Positions 8,801 to 15,748 of a stretch of DNA of 17,949 nucleotides are shown here, piece after piece. The first letter of the stretch is position 1; the number at the start of each line of letters is the position of its first letter. Location of the stretch: the NCBI GenBank assembly GCA_043758125.1, contig JAYVOC010000144.1, positions 1 through 17,949 of the forward strand, in the 5' to 3' direction. Both the position numbers and the translations under genes were made by a program. A model generated the notes under the pieces. The model was not told where the DNA came from. It worked only from the letters and a program-made list of their open reading frames with translations, and made no database searches. Origin of the DNA: JANXSD01 sp043758125. Lineage in GTDB: Bacteria; Bacteroidota; Bacteroidia; AKYH767-A; OLB10.

Positions 8801-11592
8801 GTTCCACTTCCTTTACATACTATAGTATCATTATTTAATACTATCGTTGCAGGCGGATTAATATTAAATGTATCAGTCAACAAAATCGTATCACAAGCAT
8901 TCCATACTGATGCTTTGACAATATATTGCCCATACCCTCCTATTTGAAAAGCAGGTGGATTGGTGGTTGTATTTGAAAAAATGTTATTGCCATTATAATA
9001 AATTATCCAACTATATCCAGAATCACTTATGCTAGGAGTAAGTTGAAAATAGTTTGAAAAAATAAAATACATAGTGTCACATACATCAGGTGTAGGGGCG
9101 ATAGTTTGCAGATGTGGGGCTTCGCCAACATTTACAGATAATGTATTTGTAATAGATGGGCATCCTGCTGAAAAAACTTCTACATTTATTGAATAAATTC
9201 CGGGAGAATTAAATAAAATTATAGGAGAAATGGATGTATTTGTAGAACCACCTACAAAAGAACCTCCTGATGCAGTCCATAAATATGTTTGATTATTAGG
9301 GGAATTATTTGCAAATGAAATCGTTAATGTATCGCAGCCAAAAAGTGAAGATGATAAAATAGAAATTGCTGGCGGTGCGCCTACTTTGACAGTATCTGTT
9401 TTTGAGATGGTACCACATGGCCCATTAAGTGTTAAAGTAATTATGTATATCCCGGGAGAGGAATATGTTATTGTTCCAGGTGATGATATGGTGGATGACG
9501 CTGGTATTCCTCCAGGAAATGTCCATGAATAACTACTTATACCACCGGTAGTGTAAAAGTAGTTAGATGGATTTATTATTGCGGAATTACAAAAAAGAGG
9601 CATTACATTAGTGGTGATTCCAGGACCTTCTGTTAGTGTTAAAGTTGTGTCCCAGGTGCAGTGACTCTGCGAATCTATACAACAACCACTTGCGACTACT
9701 CGAATAGTAAAAAGACCAACATTATTGACTAAAAAATTAGGTTGCGAATCTGTTGGTTGAGTAATGAGAGCTGTACCAGCCAAAGTGGACCAGTAGAAAC
9801 CTGTTGCATTTAAAGAGTTAATTTCAGGCACGAAAGTAAGAGGGGTACATATACTTGAGATGTTTGAAATAGGTTGAATGACAGTTGGAGGCTGTACAAT
9901 AAAAGTATCCGAAACACTTTTGGGACCACATGGACTTGTGACGTTTAGTTGGATAACATAAGTGCCGGGAGAAGAATAAATAATATTACCAGGGTTTGCG
10001 GAACTTGAACTTGAAGGAGACCCTCCAGGAAACGACCAGGAATAATTTGTAACAGCACCAGATATTGTAATATAAGCTGAGGGTATTAGAGTTGTTGAAC
10101 CGCAAAAATCTGGAACGGCTGTCTGATTGATTATAGGACCTTGAAGAATATTAAATGAAGTATCCCAAACGCAATCACTAGTTGGTGCAGTACAACATCC
10201 TTGTGCTTGCAAATGAATTATAAAATTTCCACTTGCATTTAATGTAATGGAAGGTTGCGAATCTTGGGGTGAAATGATCACATTACTCCCACCAATTATG
10301 GACCATGTAAAGCCGGTTGCATTTTGTGAATTAACATCAGGTATTAAATTAACTGGAGAGCAACCAGAGGGAAGCGAAACTATAGGTTGAACAATGGTAG
10401 GTGGCAAAATTGAAAAGGTATCTCTTAGCGTTATTGAACCGCAGGGAGTGTTAAGAACGAGAATTATAATATAAGTTCCCAAGTTATTATAGCTTATATT
10501 TCCTGGAGTTGAAGATGTAGAAGTGGATGGAGAACCACCAGGAAATGCCCAACTATATGAATTTATCGTTCCACCTGAAAAATGAAAATAAGAAAGAGGA
10601 TTAAATGAAGTTGCTCCACAGAAATCCGGCACATTGGATATACTTGTGTTAGGAGCTGTATAAACAGTTAAAGAAGTATCCCAAATACATTTTGCAATTG
10701 GCCCCGAACAACATCCCGTAACAGCTAAATGAATTCCATAAGTTCCTGCAGATGGCAATGTAAATTGTGGTTGTGAATCTGGGGGTAAGTTAATGTTTCC
10801 AGAACCGCTTGAAAAATTCCAAAGAAAAGAAGTCGCATTTTGTGAATTTACATCCGGAGTAAAATTAGCAGGAGAACAAGAATTTGGAAGAGAAATTAAT
10901 GGTGCAACAACAGTTGGTGGTTTAATGGTTATTGGATGAGAATCGGTTGATGTACCACAATTGTTAGTAATTGAAAGAATCACATTGTAAGTTCCTGCAT
11001 TGGAATAACTATGAGGTGATGGTGTTTGGCTTGTACTAGTATTTCCATCACCGAAATCCCAAAAGTAACTTGCGCTAGGATTTGCGTTGGGACAAGATTG
11101 ATCTGATATTGTAATTGGTTCATAAACGCAAGCAGGGTTAGGTGACAATGAAAAAGAAGCTTTAGGTTTAAATTTTATTGCAATTGGTGTGGTAATATAA
11201 GTAAAACTTTGAACATTCCCACATAATTTTAATATCCCAAGTTGGATTTCAAGACCTATTTGTCCATTGGGGACACAACTATCATTCGGAAATTTATATA
11301 AATGTTTTTTACAACCTGAAAAAACATTCGCAAATTTACTTATTGTTCCGTCTCCCCAACAGATATAACTTGAGTCTATTCCAGCTCCAGAATTATTAAC
11401 AACGCCAACAGAGTCACCAATACAGAAAATTAATTGCGAATTACATAATCCTCCAGTAACATTGATAGCACCACAATTTTGCAAAAGATTAGAAGGGGTA
11501 TAACAATTTTGTGCAGATACATTCACCTGAATGAAAACTATTTGCACAAAAAATGAAATAATTCCTAAAAAGTTGAAAGGCCTCGTGGACAT
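5863..11592 (-). CDS. Giant PKD-repeat surface protein with type-B T9SS C-terminal domain
   Basis: A 1909-residue protein, probably secreted by the type IX system and attached to or released from the cell surface, with an adhesin-like build. A signal peptide covers residues 1-27 (hydrophobic IISFFVQIVFIQV, then VSAQ). A PKD domain sits near 140-222 (WDFGDGNTSTS). Three cysteine-rich modules of about 172 residues fill 225-740. Residues 741-1070 hold further Ig/PKD-like units. PKD domains recur from 1070 to 1795 with WNFGD at 1096, WDFGDG at 1348, WNYGDG at 1426, WNFGDG at 1671 and WNFDDG at 1755. The end (about 807-909 of the second thousand) is a gliding-motility-associated C-terminal domain: IPNAFSPN, VYSPFGELVWDS, KWDGTKNGKELPQGAYAWKV and a final VMLIR. 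The usual NGDGVND after FSPN is replaced by AGTEETKY. The start overlaps the upstream sprF-like gene by 28 bp. Ligand unknown. Confidence 0.93.
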   Translation of the reverse strand: MSTRPFNFLGIISFFVQIVFIQVNVSAQNCYTPSNLLQNCGAINVTGGLCNSQLIFCIGDSVGVVNNSGAGIDSSYICWGDGTISKFANVFSGCKKHLYKFPNDSCVPNGQIGLEIQLGILKLCGNVQSFTYITTPIAIKFKPKASFSLSPNPACVYEPITISDQSCPNANPSASYFWDFGDGNTSTSQTPSPHSYSNAGTYNVILSITNNCGTSTDSHPITIKPPTVVAPLISLPNSCSPANFTPDVNSQNATSFLWNFSSGSGNINLPPDSQPQFTLPSAGTYGIHLAVTGCCSGPIAKCIWDTSLTVYTAPNTSISNVPDFCGATSFNPLSYFHFSGGTINSYSWAFPGGSPSTSTSSTPGNISYNNLGTYIIILVLNTPCGSITLRDTFSILPPTIVQPIVSLPSGCSPVNLIPDVNSQNATGFTWSIIGGSNVIISPQDSQPSITLNASGNFIIHLQAQGCCTAPTSDCVWDTSFNILQGPIINQTAVPDFCGSTTLIPSAYITISGAVTNYSWSFPGGSPSSSSSANPGNIIYSSPGTYVIQLNVTSPCGPKSVSDTFIVQPPTVIQPISNISSICTPLTFVPEINSLNATGFYWSTLAGTALITQPTDSQPNFLVNNVGLFTIRVVASGCCIDSQSHCTWDTTLTLTEGPGITTNVMPLFCNSAIINPSNYFYTTGGISSYSWTFPGGIPASSTISSPGTITYSSPGIYIITLTLNGPCGTISKTDTVKVGAPPAISILSSSLFGCDTLTISFANNSPNNQTYLWTASGGSFVGGSTNTSISPIILFNSPGIYSINVEVFSAGCPSITNTLSVNVGEAPHLQTIAPTPDVCDTMYFIFSNYFQLTPSISDSGYSWIIYYNGNNIFSNTTTNPPAFQIGGYGQYIVKASVWNACDTILLTDTFNINPPATIVLNNDTIVCKGSGTINLTSNPLGGVWTWNGNIISAGSFDPNATQQVSNYLLYSYGALSCAVKDSFLITVFGADINAGNDTVLCQNNGPLSFTGNPAGGSWSGNGITNTITGYYDPSIVLSGTDSLYYIINDPLHNCMVRDLLIVTVISPTAAAFSIPDSACINQLINFNDTISNTTASWNFGDSPVYIFSNSTTHTYATAGTYQITLIIQNQYGCLDTISQPIVIAEPPNAIFSLDIHKGCAILPVNITNLSNYYGTTTYYWDYGNMVTNTLYNPGVIYFDQGQGDSTIYHISLKSINGCGAASYEDSIVVYPIPVPEFGLIYNDSCSPVTIHFANVTSGNPDNFYWYINGGFISSDSILSPQVFVTDSLDSTYTIMLISSNTCGVDTIKHDVIVHPNTVHAFFNTDIVYGCKPLTVTFTSYVSANSAIDWDFGDGNFANGDTVIHTYDSSGTFTIWQRVDNYCGYDSISQNIIVFDQPDVSFIVPPINCGNESIFFQNTSTHISGSIWNYGDGGNLDSSTTSPSHFYNSIGSYIVTLVAISNGTSCRDTFNVPIQIVPFPQAVFTIVDNDGCAPLTVDLISNSVGANYFNWDVGNGDTLNGSTQFYTYINSGSYTIHLIAVDNNGCKDDTSFSFINVHPVPIADFDFKQIDSCIVPSDIQFQNLSLGASSFYWNFGIFGNSNQENPKLNFTNESISNTSLIAFNTYGCSDTISKLLKVYAKPEASFTPDIIIGCPELKVTFSNTSLFFNQVWWNFGDGDNSNIINPIHYYSTGTYSISLIVGNDSTCFDTISTNALIKVYGKPTAYCSFKEITDTVVNPSGIYQFFNNSIDATSWHWNFDDGTYSNEKSTLHRFYSNGTKYITLIAYDDNNCSDTCNLALSPDYFGTLFIPNAFSPNAGTEETKYFISKGVGLKEYLIEVYSPFGELVWDSHELIDGQPTGKWDGTKNGKELPQGAYAWKVRAIFENGIIWSGMSYFGSSPKTTGSVMLIR
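9373..10920 (-). repeat. Three tandem ~172-residue modules inside the giant surface protein
   Basis: Coding repeats, residues 225-396, 397-567 and 568-740. Each begins PPT(V/I)(V/I)xPI, then a C(S/T)P turn, an NSxNATxFxW core, a DSQP step, a GCC....(D/H/K)C.WDT block, then FC(G/N) and (S/A)(W)(S/T/A)FPGG(S/I)P and a PCG near the end. The GCC pairs are at 294-295, 466-467 and 637-638, with the partner cysteines at 302, 474 and 645. Divergence at protein level suggests old duplications kept under selection rather than a recent expansion. Confidence 0.85.
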
Positions 11593-12626
11593 TTTTGAAA
11601 GAGATTAGATGGTTGTTTAAATCCTCGTGCTTCCATGTTAAATGATATTGCTAAGGTTATTTCATGAACACCTCCTGTACTTTGATGCCTTAATCCAGAA
11701 GTAATAATATCATAAGAATAACCAAATGTGTAAATAGTACGACTAATTACTTTTTCATAACCAATAGTTAATATAAAAGCATTTGTGTTATGAGAATTAA
11801 ATGGGGAATATTGACTAGAATAAAAAATTCCAGTATATAAAGTAGATTGACTTTTTTCATGGAGAAAACCTATTAAAGAGCCTAATGATATTTTTTTTAT
11901 CTCCCCTTGTTTTTCAAATCTAATTACAGGATTTAATAATGGAATACCATATAATGTGTTCCGTTGAATTGTAGTTGAGTAATTAATGTCAGTTTTATAT
12001 GGAAGTTTCTCATTAATTTGCTGAATTGATTCATCAGGATTTCCTAAATGGTGTATTGATAATGATAATCTTGATGGAAGTTTTAAATTACCAAGTCGGA
12101 AATTGCGTTTATAAGTTAAGCTAAACCCTGCATCAAAAAATATTGCCTTATCATTTTTGGGTTCTAATTGATCGGAATTTTTATAAATGCCAAATACAGG
12201 ATCAATCTGATCTGAAAAAACTAGTTTGTCCCAGTTTATAGATTTTTGTGTATATCCTACAGATACTGCAAATATCAATGCACGTAAATTGTAATAATCT
12301 CCAAACCACTTATATTTAAACACGAGATCCGTTTGTTGTGTTTTTAAAGCGCCAATTCCTTCCTCATCATTTAAAAAACAAATTCCATAACCAATCTTTT
12401 TAGCCCCTTGAAAATTCACTCCAATAAAGGAGGTTGTAAAGCCTCCTGATATACCCTCCCATTGTCTTCTGTGTGCCATTTGGATTTCAACGCCCTTATT
12501 AATTGATACAATTGATGGGTGAGTATAAAAATTAGTATTCTCAATCTGAGAAAACGATGGATCTTGAGCCTTAATTTGGAAATTGAGGAAAAGCATAAAA
12601 AAGATAATTTTAAAGTAATTATTCAT
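11565..12626 (-). CDS. PorP/SprF family type IX secretion membrane protein
   Basis: A predicted outer-membrane beta-barrel of the PorP/SprF family, which works with the T9SS to deliver or anchor specific surface proteins. SprF of Flavobacterium is the known partner of the adhesin SprB. I take the start at 12626 (MNNYFKIIFFMLFLNFQIKAQ), giving 353 residues with a clean signal peptide ending IKAQ. An in-frame ATG at 12701 would add 25 residues ahead of it, but it lies at the -7 box of the promoter and so cannot be in the transcript. Family features: DPSFSQIENTNFYTHPS after the signal, HRRQWEGISGGFTTSF near 52-67, and alternating barrel strands to the end. It stops 28 bp inside the giant PKD gene, so the pair is coupled. 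The symbol is withheld because several paralogs usually exist. Confidence 0.88.
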   Translation of the reverse strand: MNNYFKIIFFMLFLNFQIKAQDPSFSQIENTNFYTHPSIVSINKGVEIQMAHRRQWEGISGGFTTSFIGVNFQGAKKIGYGICFLNDEEGIGALKTQQTDLVFKYKWFGDYYNLRALIFAVSVGYTQKSINWDKLVFSDQIDPVFGIYKNSDQLEPKNDKAIFFDAGFSLTYKRNFRLGNLKLPSRLSLSIHHLGNPDESIQQINEKLPYKTDINYSTTIQRNTLYGIPLLNPVIRFEKQGEIKKISLGSLIGFLHEKSQSTLYTGIFYSSQYSPFNSHNTNAFILTIGYEKVISRTIYTFGYSYDIITSGLRHQSTGGVHEITLAISFNMEARGFKQPSNLFQKCPRGLSTF

Positions 12627-12698
12627 GCTCTTTTGACCATTTAAACACGGGGTAAAAATTAAATTTAGACCTATAAAGTAGTAATAAATAATACTAAC

Positions 12699-12729
12699 CA
12701 AATATACTCTTTAAAAACAAATAATCAAA
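12699..12729 (-). promoter_or_regulatory. Promoter of the sprF-like / PKD adhesin operon
   Basis: On the minus strand TTTG (12729-12726), 19 nt, then TATATTTG (12706-12699). The predicted start of transcription is near 12692, below the upstream ATG at 12701, so this site decides the start codon at 12626. The leader would be about 66 nt. Confidence 0.65.
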
Positions 12730-12856
12730 TTCTAAATGAAATAGTTTAAAGTTCTAGAAAATAAATAATAGAATTATGAATGGTATTCTATATTAGTCAT
12801 TGAAATAGCTTATTGAATTATTGCTTATTCCGGACAAAGTGTACCTCTCTACCGAT

Positions 12857-13018
12857 GAAAGTTAACATCATCAAAATGGGCAAAAATTTCTGGTTGTTCA
12901 CAGGACACTGCGATGCGCGACATTCAAAATTTAATTGGTCAACAAGTGTTGGAGAAAGAAGATGCTGGCGGGAGAAGTACGAATTATAAATTGATAGAGA
13001 TTGATTGAATAAAGTAAA
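12857..13018 (+). pseudogene. Displaced 3'-terminal fragment of a fic gene
   Basis: Positions 12857-13008 match 4587-4738 (end of the intact fic gene) with 9 differences, and homology continues past the stop (ATAAAGTAAA) with a 6-bp deletion. In frame it would encode the last 49 residues of the winged helix (KLTSSKWAKISGCSQDTAMRD to IEID). Directly upstream the frame holds a TGA at 12856-12858, there is no start codon apart from the internal Met, and no catalytic part is present, so it cannot make a Fic enzyme. It lies in the same orientation as the intact gene, about 8.27 kb away. Differences relative to the intact copy are D346G, N351E, R352K and E368D plus silent changes. Confidence 0.92.
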
Positions 13019-13117
13019 TGAAATTTAGATTATAAAAAATCATTTATTATTAATCATTAATATTTCTTGAAGTTCCCATAGTTGTCGAGACGTACAAATG
13101 ACCTCGAATAAAATAGA

Positions 13118-13143
13118 AAAAGGCATCATTGCTGATGCCTTTT
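13118..13143 (-). terminator. Strong hairpin terminator after tRNA-fMet
   Basis: AAAAGGCATCA, a 4-nt TTGC loop and TGATGCCTTTT form an 11-bp perfect stem. On the minus strand it begins 5 nt after the tRNA CCA and ends in a T run followed by CTATTTTATT. It would also stop transcription coming from the fic fragment side. Confidence 0.85.
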
Positions 13144-13147
13144 CTTT

Positions 13148-13222
<75 letters not shown>

Positions 13223-13290
13223 CTATGTATCTTAAAACTAATTTTTACGACTTTTTCTTGAGAGAAGCTCAAAAACTCCTAATCGGGATG

Positions 13291-13298
13291 CAAATGTA
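13291..13298 (-). promoter_or_regulatory. Possible tRNA-fMet promoter -7 box
   Basis: On the minus strand TACATTTG (13298-13291) matches TAnnTTTG. The -33 position has only TTA (about 20-22 nt upstream) rather than TTG. Transcription from here would give a leader of about 60 nt. The 225-bp gap up to the PAS gene holds no coding sequence. Confidence 0.4.
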
Positions 13299-13372
13299 AC
13301 AATATTTTAGATCATAGGGGTTAATTAATCATTTTATTCTATAAATGGCACAGAATCAAACAGAAAAAAAGT

Positions 13373-13441
13373 ATGATAAATCACAATGACATTTAGAGTT
13401 TGATAATGCCGATAAAAAAAATTATTGATTTGATTTATCAT
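13373..13441 (-). terminator. Large inverted repeat just after the PAS sensor gene
   Basis: ATGATAAATCA (13373-13383) and TGATTTATCAT (13431-13441) are perfect 11-bp complements around a 47-nt loop. The repeat begins 6 nt past the sensor stop codon, and on the minus strand it is followed by ACTTTTTTTCTG. The loop is long for a classic terminator, but position and T run suggest that role. Confidence 0.4.
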
Positions 13442-13447
13442 TTATGT

Positions 13448-14881
13448 TTAGTTCTGTGAACTAATTATTTCAGCTTGTTTAATTAATGTAATGTCAAACA
13501 CAATAGTTTTTGTGTATAAAAAAACACCGTCATCATCATAAATAGCAATAGTATTTGCCAAAACAGGAAAAACACTTCCATCCTTTCTTTTGAATCTAAA
13601 TTCAATATTTGTTAATGTCTTCAATTCTCCACGCAATATTTTTTTTATATAAAACTCTAATTGGTGTTGGCTTTCATTGCTTAATATATCTGAAATAGAA
13701 AGTTTTCCAATAACTTCTTCACGCGTGTAACCAAGCCATTTTAATTCTGTATTATTCATCTCGACAATTAATCGCTCCCTATTGGTTGAATGATAACCGC
13801 AAGGTGCATTATTAAACAAATCAACTACAGTATCCTTTTGAGCCAAAAGCGCATCAATTGTTTCCTTCCTTTCAGTAATATCTGTTGCAATCCCACAAAC
13901 AGCATAAGGCAGATTATCCTTATCGAATAATGGAAATTTCACTGTAATATAATGTCGCATTATACCATCACTTGGGACGTCTTCTTCAAACTCCATTAAT
14001 TTTTTACTTCTAATTACTTCCAAATCAAAATTACGTACTTCATCAGCTATCTCTTTTGAAAATATGTCGTAGTCAGTTTTACCTTTAATTTCATCTTTCG
14101 AAATATGGAACAATTTTTCGTACTGACAATTAATATGAATATATCGTCCTGAAACATCTTTGATAAATATTATTGATGACGTATTTTCAATTATGATTTC
14201 CAAAAAATCTTTGCTCTTTCTTAATTCATCATTTGCACCTTCACGGTCATTAAAATAATGTTTCAACAGATAAATAGCAATGAGAAAAATAATTATACTA
14301 CCAACTAAAAGCACATAAAATGATAAATTAAATTTTTCAATGAAATTTTTATTTATGGAATTAAAATTTGTGATGTACAATTCCTTATCCTGATAAATTA
14401 CAGCCACCACCTTCTTAATACTATCATTAAGATTTGAAGTGTTACTTACTGCAACGAAATTCAAAGCTTCATTCAACCCTTTATTCCGCCTTAATTCAAT
14501 AATACGTGTAGCATGATTAACTTTTCTGGTTATTAATTTTTCTAGATGGGATAATTCATTGGGGAATTGCTTTGCTTCTATATTGAGTCGAATCAAATTC
14601 TCAAGATGTACGAATGCAGAACTGATAAGTTTATTTGATGATACTAAAAAATCTTCATTGCCAGATATCACATATTCATTTACGTTTGCTTCCAATTCAT
14701 TTGTAGAAATTAATACTTGATCGATTTCATTTTTAATTTTTAGATCTTGATCAATTTTTGAAAAAGAATTTAGTAAGTAATTGCTATTTCGATGAAATCC
14801 GAATGCAAGAAAACCAAACATAATTACGATAAAAAATAATGATAAAAATATTTTCCTTTCGGCTCTAAAGAAAGTGTCCAT
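13448..14881 (-). CDS. Membrane sensor with CHASE3 and two PAS domains, no output domain
   Basis: A 477-residue inner-membrane protein. TM1 spans about 10-29 and TM2 about 187-207. The ~155 residues between them resemble CHASE3, an extracytoplasmic helical sensor (NELEANVNEYVISGNEDFL at 61-79 is typical). PAS 1 covers about 222-339, ending GIATDITERKE. PAS 2 covers about 350-468, with NAPCGYHSTN at 358-367 and ending FDITLIKQAEIISSQN. Proteins built this way normally continue into a histidine kinase, a GGDEF or another output domain; here the stop codon follows directly after the second PAS. The 225 bp downstream to the tRNA show no kinase motifs in any frame that I can see, and a terminator-like repeat follows the stop. 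It is either a truncated kinase or a stand-alone sensor acting through partners. Confidence 0.88.
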   Translation of the reverse strand: MDTFFRAERKIFLSLFFIVIMFGFLAFGFHRNSNYLLNSFSKIDQDLKIKNEIDQVLISTNELEANVNEYVISGNEDFLVSSNKLISSAFVHLENLIRLNIEAKQFPNELSHLEKLITRKVNHATRIIELRRNKGLNEALNFVAVSNTSNLNDSIKKVVAVIYQDKELYITNFNSINKNFIEKFNLSFYVLLVGSIIIFLIAIYLLKHYFNDREGANDELRKSKDFLEIIIENTSSIIFIKDVSGRYIHINCQYEKLFHISKDEIKGKTDYDIFSKEIADEVRNFDLEVIRSKKLMEFEEDVPSDGIMRHYITVKFPLFDKDNLPYAVCGIATDITERKETIDALLAQKDTVVDLFNNAPCGYHSTNRERLIVEMNNTELKWLGYTREEVIGKLSISDILSNESQHQLEFYIKKILRGELKTLTNIEFRFKRKDGSVFPVLANTIAIYDDDGVFLYTKTIVFDITLIKQAEIISSQN

Positions 14882-14911
14882 TCTCTTAAGTTATAGACTA
14901 CGTTAGTTCTA

Positions 14912-14945
14912 CAAAGATATACTACATTTTTTTTATAATCCAAAA
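14912..14945 (-). promoter_or_regulatory. Promoter of the PAS sensor gene
   Basis: On the minus strand TTTTG (14945-14941), 21 nt, then TATCTTTG (14919-14912): a full Bacteroidota promoter match. Transcription should begin near 14905, about 24 nt before the ATG at 14881. Confidence 0.62.
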
Positions 14946-15017
14946 TTTACACGACTTAATTTTGTCATAAAACGATACAAAGTTATGAACAGTTAAGCTA
15001 TTCGTTTTTTAGCACTG

Positions 15018-15025
15018 TACCTTTG
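15018..15025 (+). promoter_or_regulatory. Possible -7 box for the SnoaL-like gene
   Basis: TACCTTTG matches TAnnTTTG and lies 51 bp before the ATG at 15077. No TTG is seen at the proper -33 distance, only TTA about 22 nt upstream. Confidence 0.4.
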
Positions 15026-15076
15026 CTAAATTATTAATTGTTATAAGTGTTACAAACCAATTAAAACTTATGAGTC

Positions 15077-15535
15077 ATGAAAAAAGAAGAAATTGTGCAA
15101 GAAGTGATCTCAGCTTTAGAAAGAAAAAACTGGGAGAAAGTTGAACAGCAACTTACTGAAGATTTTACATTCAGCGGGTCTGTACCAAAACCAATTAATA
15201 AAAAGGATTGGGTGGAGGTACATCGTACTATACAGTCAGGTATTCCTGATTTAAAATTTAATCTTCATCAAGTTATTGCTAAAGGTGACAAAGTTTTAGC
15301 CAAAGTAAATTTAGAGGGTACTCATACAGTTGACATGCCAGCTGCGAAATTTATGGATGCTAAGAGTATTCCAAAAACTGGAAAAAAGCTTAGATTGCCA
15401 GAAGAGGAATTAGAGTTTTCATTCACTGGTGATAAGATTTCCAATCTTAGTGTAAAACCTGTTCCGCATGGTGGTGTTCAAGGCATTTATGAGCAACTCG
15501 GAGAAGGATATACTGTAGACGAGTCAACTTATTAG
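15077..15535 (+). CDS. SnoaL/NTF2-like protein
   Basis: A 152-residue soluble protein with the usual opening of the NTF2-like fold: a helical start (KKEEIVQEVISALERKNWEKVEQQLTEDF) followed by FTFSG, a helix with DWVEVHRTIQSGIPDLKFN, then strands such as HQVIAKGDKVLAKVNLEGTHT, typical of SnoaL-like ester-cyclase and limonene-epoxide-hydrolase relatives. Family members bind small molecules in a cone-shaped pocket; many have no known substrate. The last 30 residues (VKPVPHGGVQGIYEQLGEG) are seen in related proteins of this group. It is a lone gene, divergent from the PAS sensor with 195 bp between them and closed by its own hairpin. No enzyme function can be assigned from sequence alone. Confidence 0.8.
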   Translation: MKKEEIVQEVISALERKNWEKVEQQLTEDFTFSGSVPKPINKKDWVEVHRTIQSGIPDLKFNLHQVIAKGDKVLAKVNLEGTHTVDMPAAKFMDAKSIPKTGKKLRLPEEELEFSFTGDKISNLSVKPVPHGGVQGIYEQLGEGYTVDESTY

Positions 15536-15553
15536 CAACTAACTTATTTTAAA

Positions 15554-15589
15554 AAAAGCCTTGGTAGAATTTTTTCTATCAAGGCTTTT
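15554..15589 (+). terminator. Hairpin terminator after the SnoaL-like gene
   Basis: A 16-bp stem with one G-T pair, AAAAGCCTTG at its base and CAAGGCTTTT opposite, with a 4-nt T loop. It starts 19 nt past the stop codon. The A and T runs at both sides of the stem would let it work in both directions; the protease gene from the right ends 160 bp away. Confidence 0.75.
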
Positions 15590-15748
15590 AAAGTTGGTAT
15601 CCTTCGAAATATCATATCTAGAATCTCAATATATTTAGTAGAATAATCAATTCTTTATAATCCTGATTTAATCTTTAATTCAAAATCGATAAGATAAAAA
15701 ATTACCGAATATTTTCATACAAGCTCATAAATACATTTGGTATAATAA

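Noticed and set aside
9373..10920. Regular repeats that might suggest a CRISPR-like array
   Set aside because: The periodicity is about 515 bp, lies within one open reading frame and is conserved at protein level, so these are protein domain repeats.
12627..12701. Upstream in-frame ATG at 12701 as start of the sprF-like gene
   Set aside because: It overlaps the -7 box of a full promoter match and would put 25 residues ahead of a clean signal peptide, so 12626 is the better start.
12859..13008. The fic fragment as a functional small DNA-binding protein
   Set aside because: There is no start codon or promoter at its 5' side and a stop lies directly upstream; the only internal Met would omit the first half of the helix-turn-helix.
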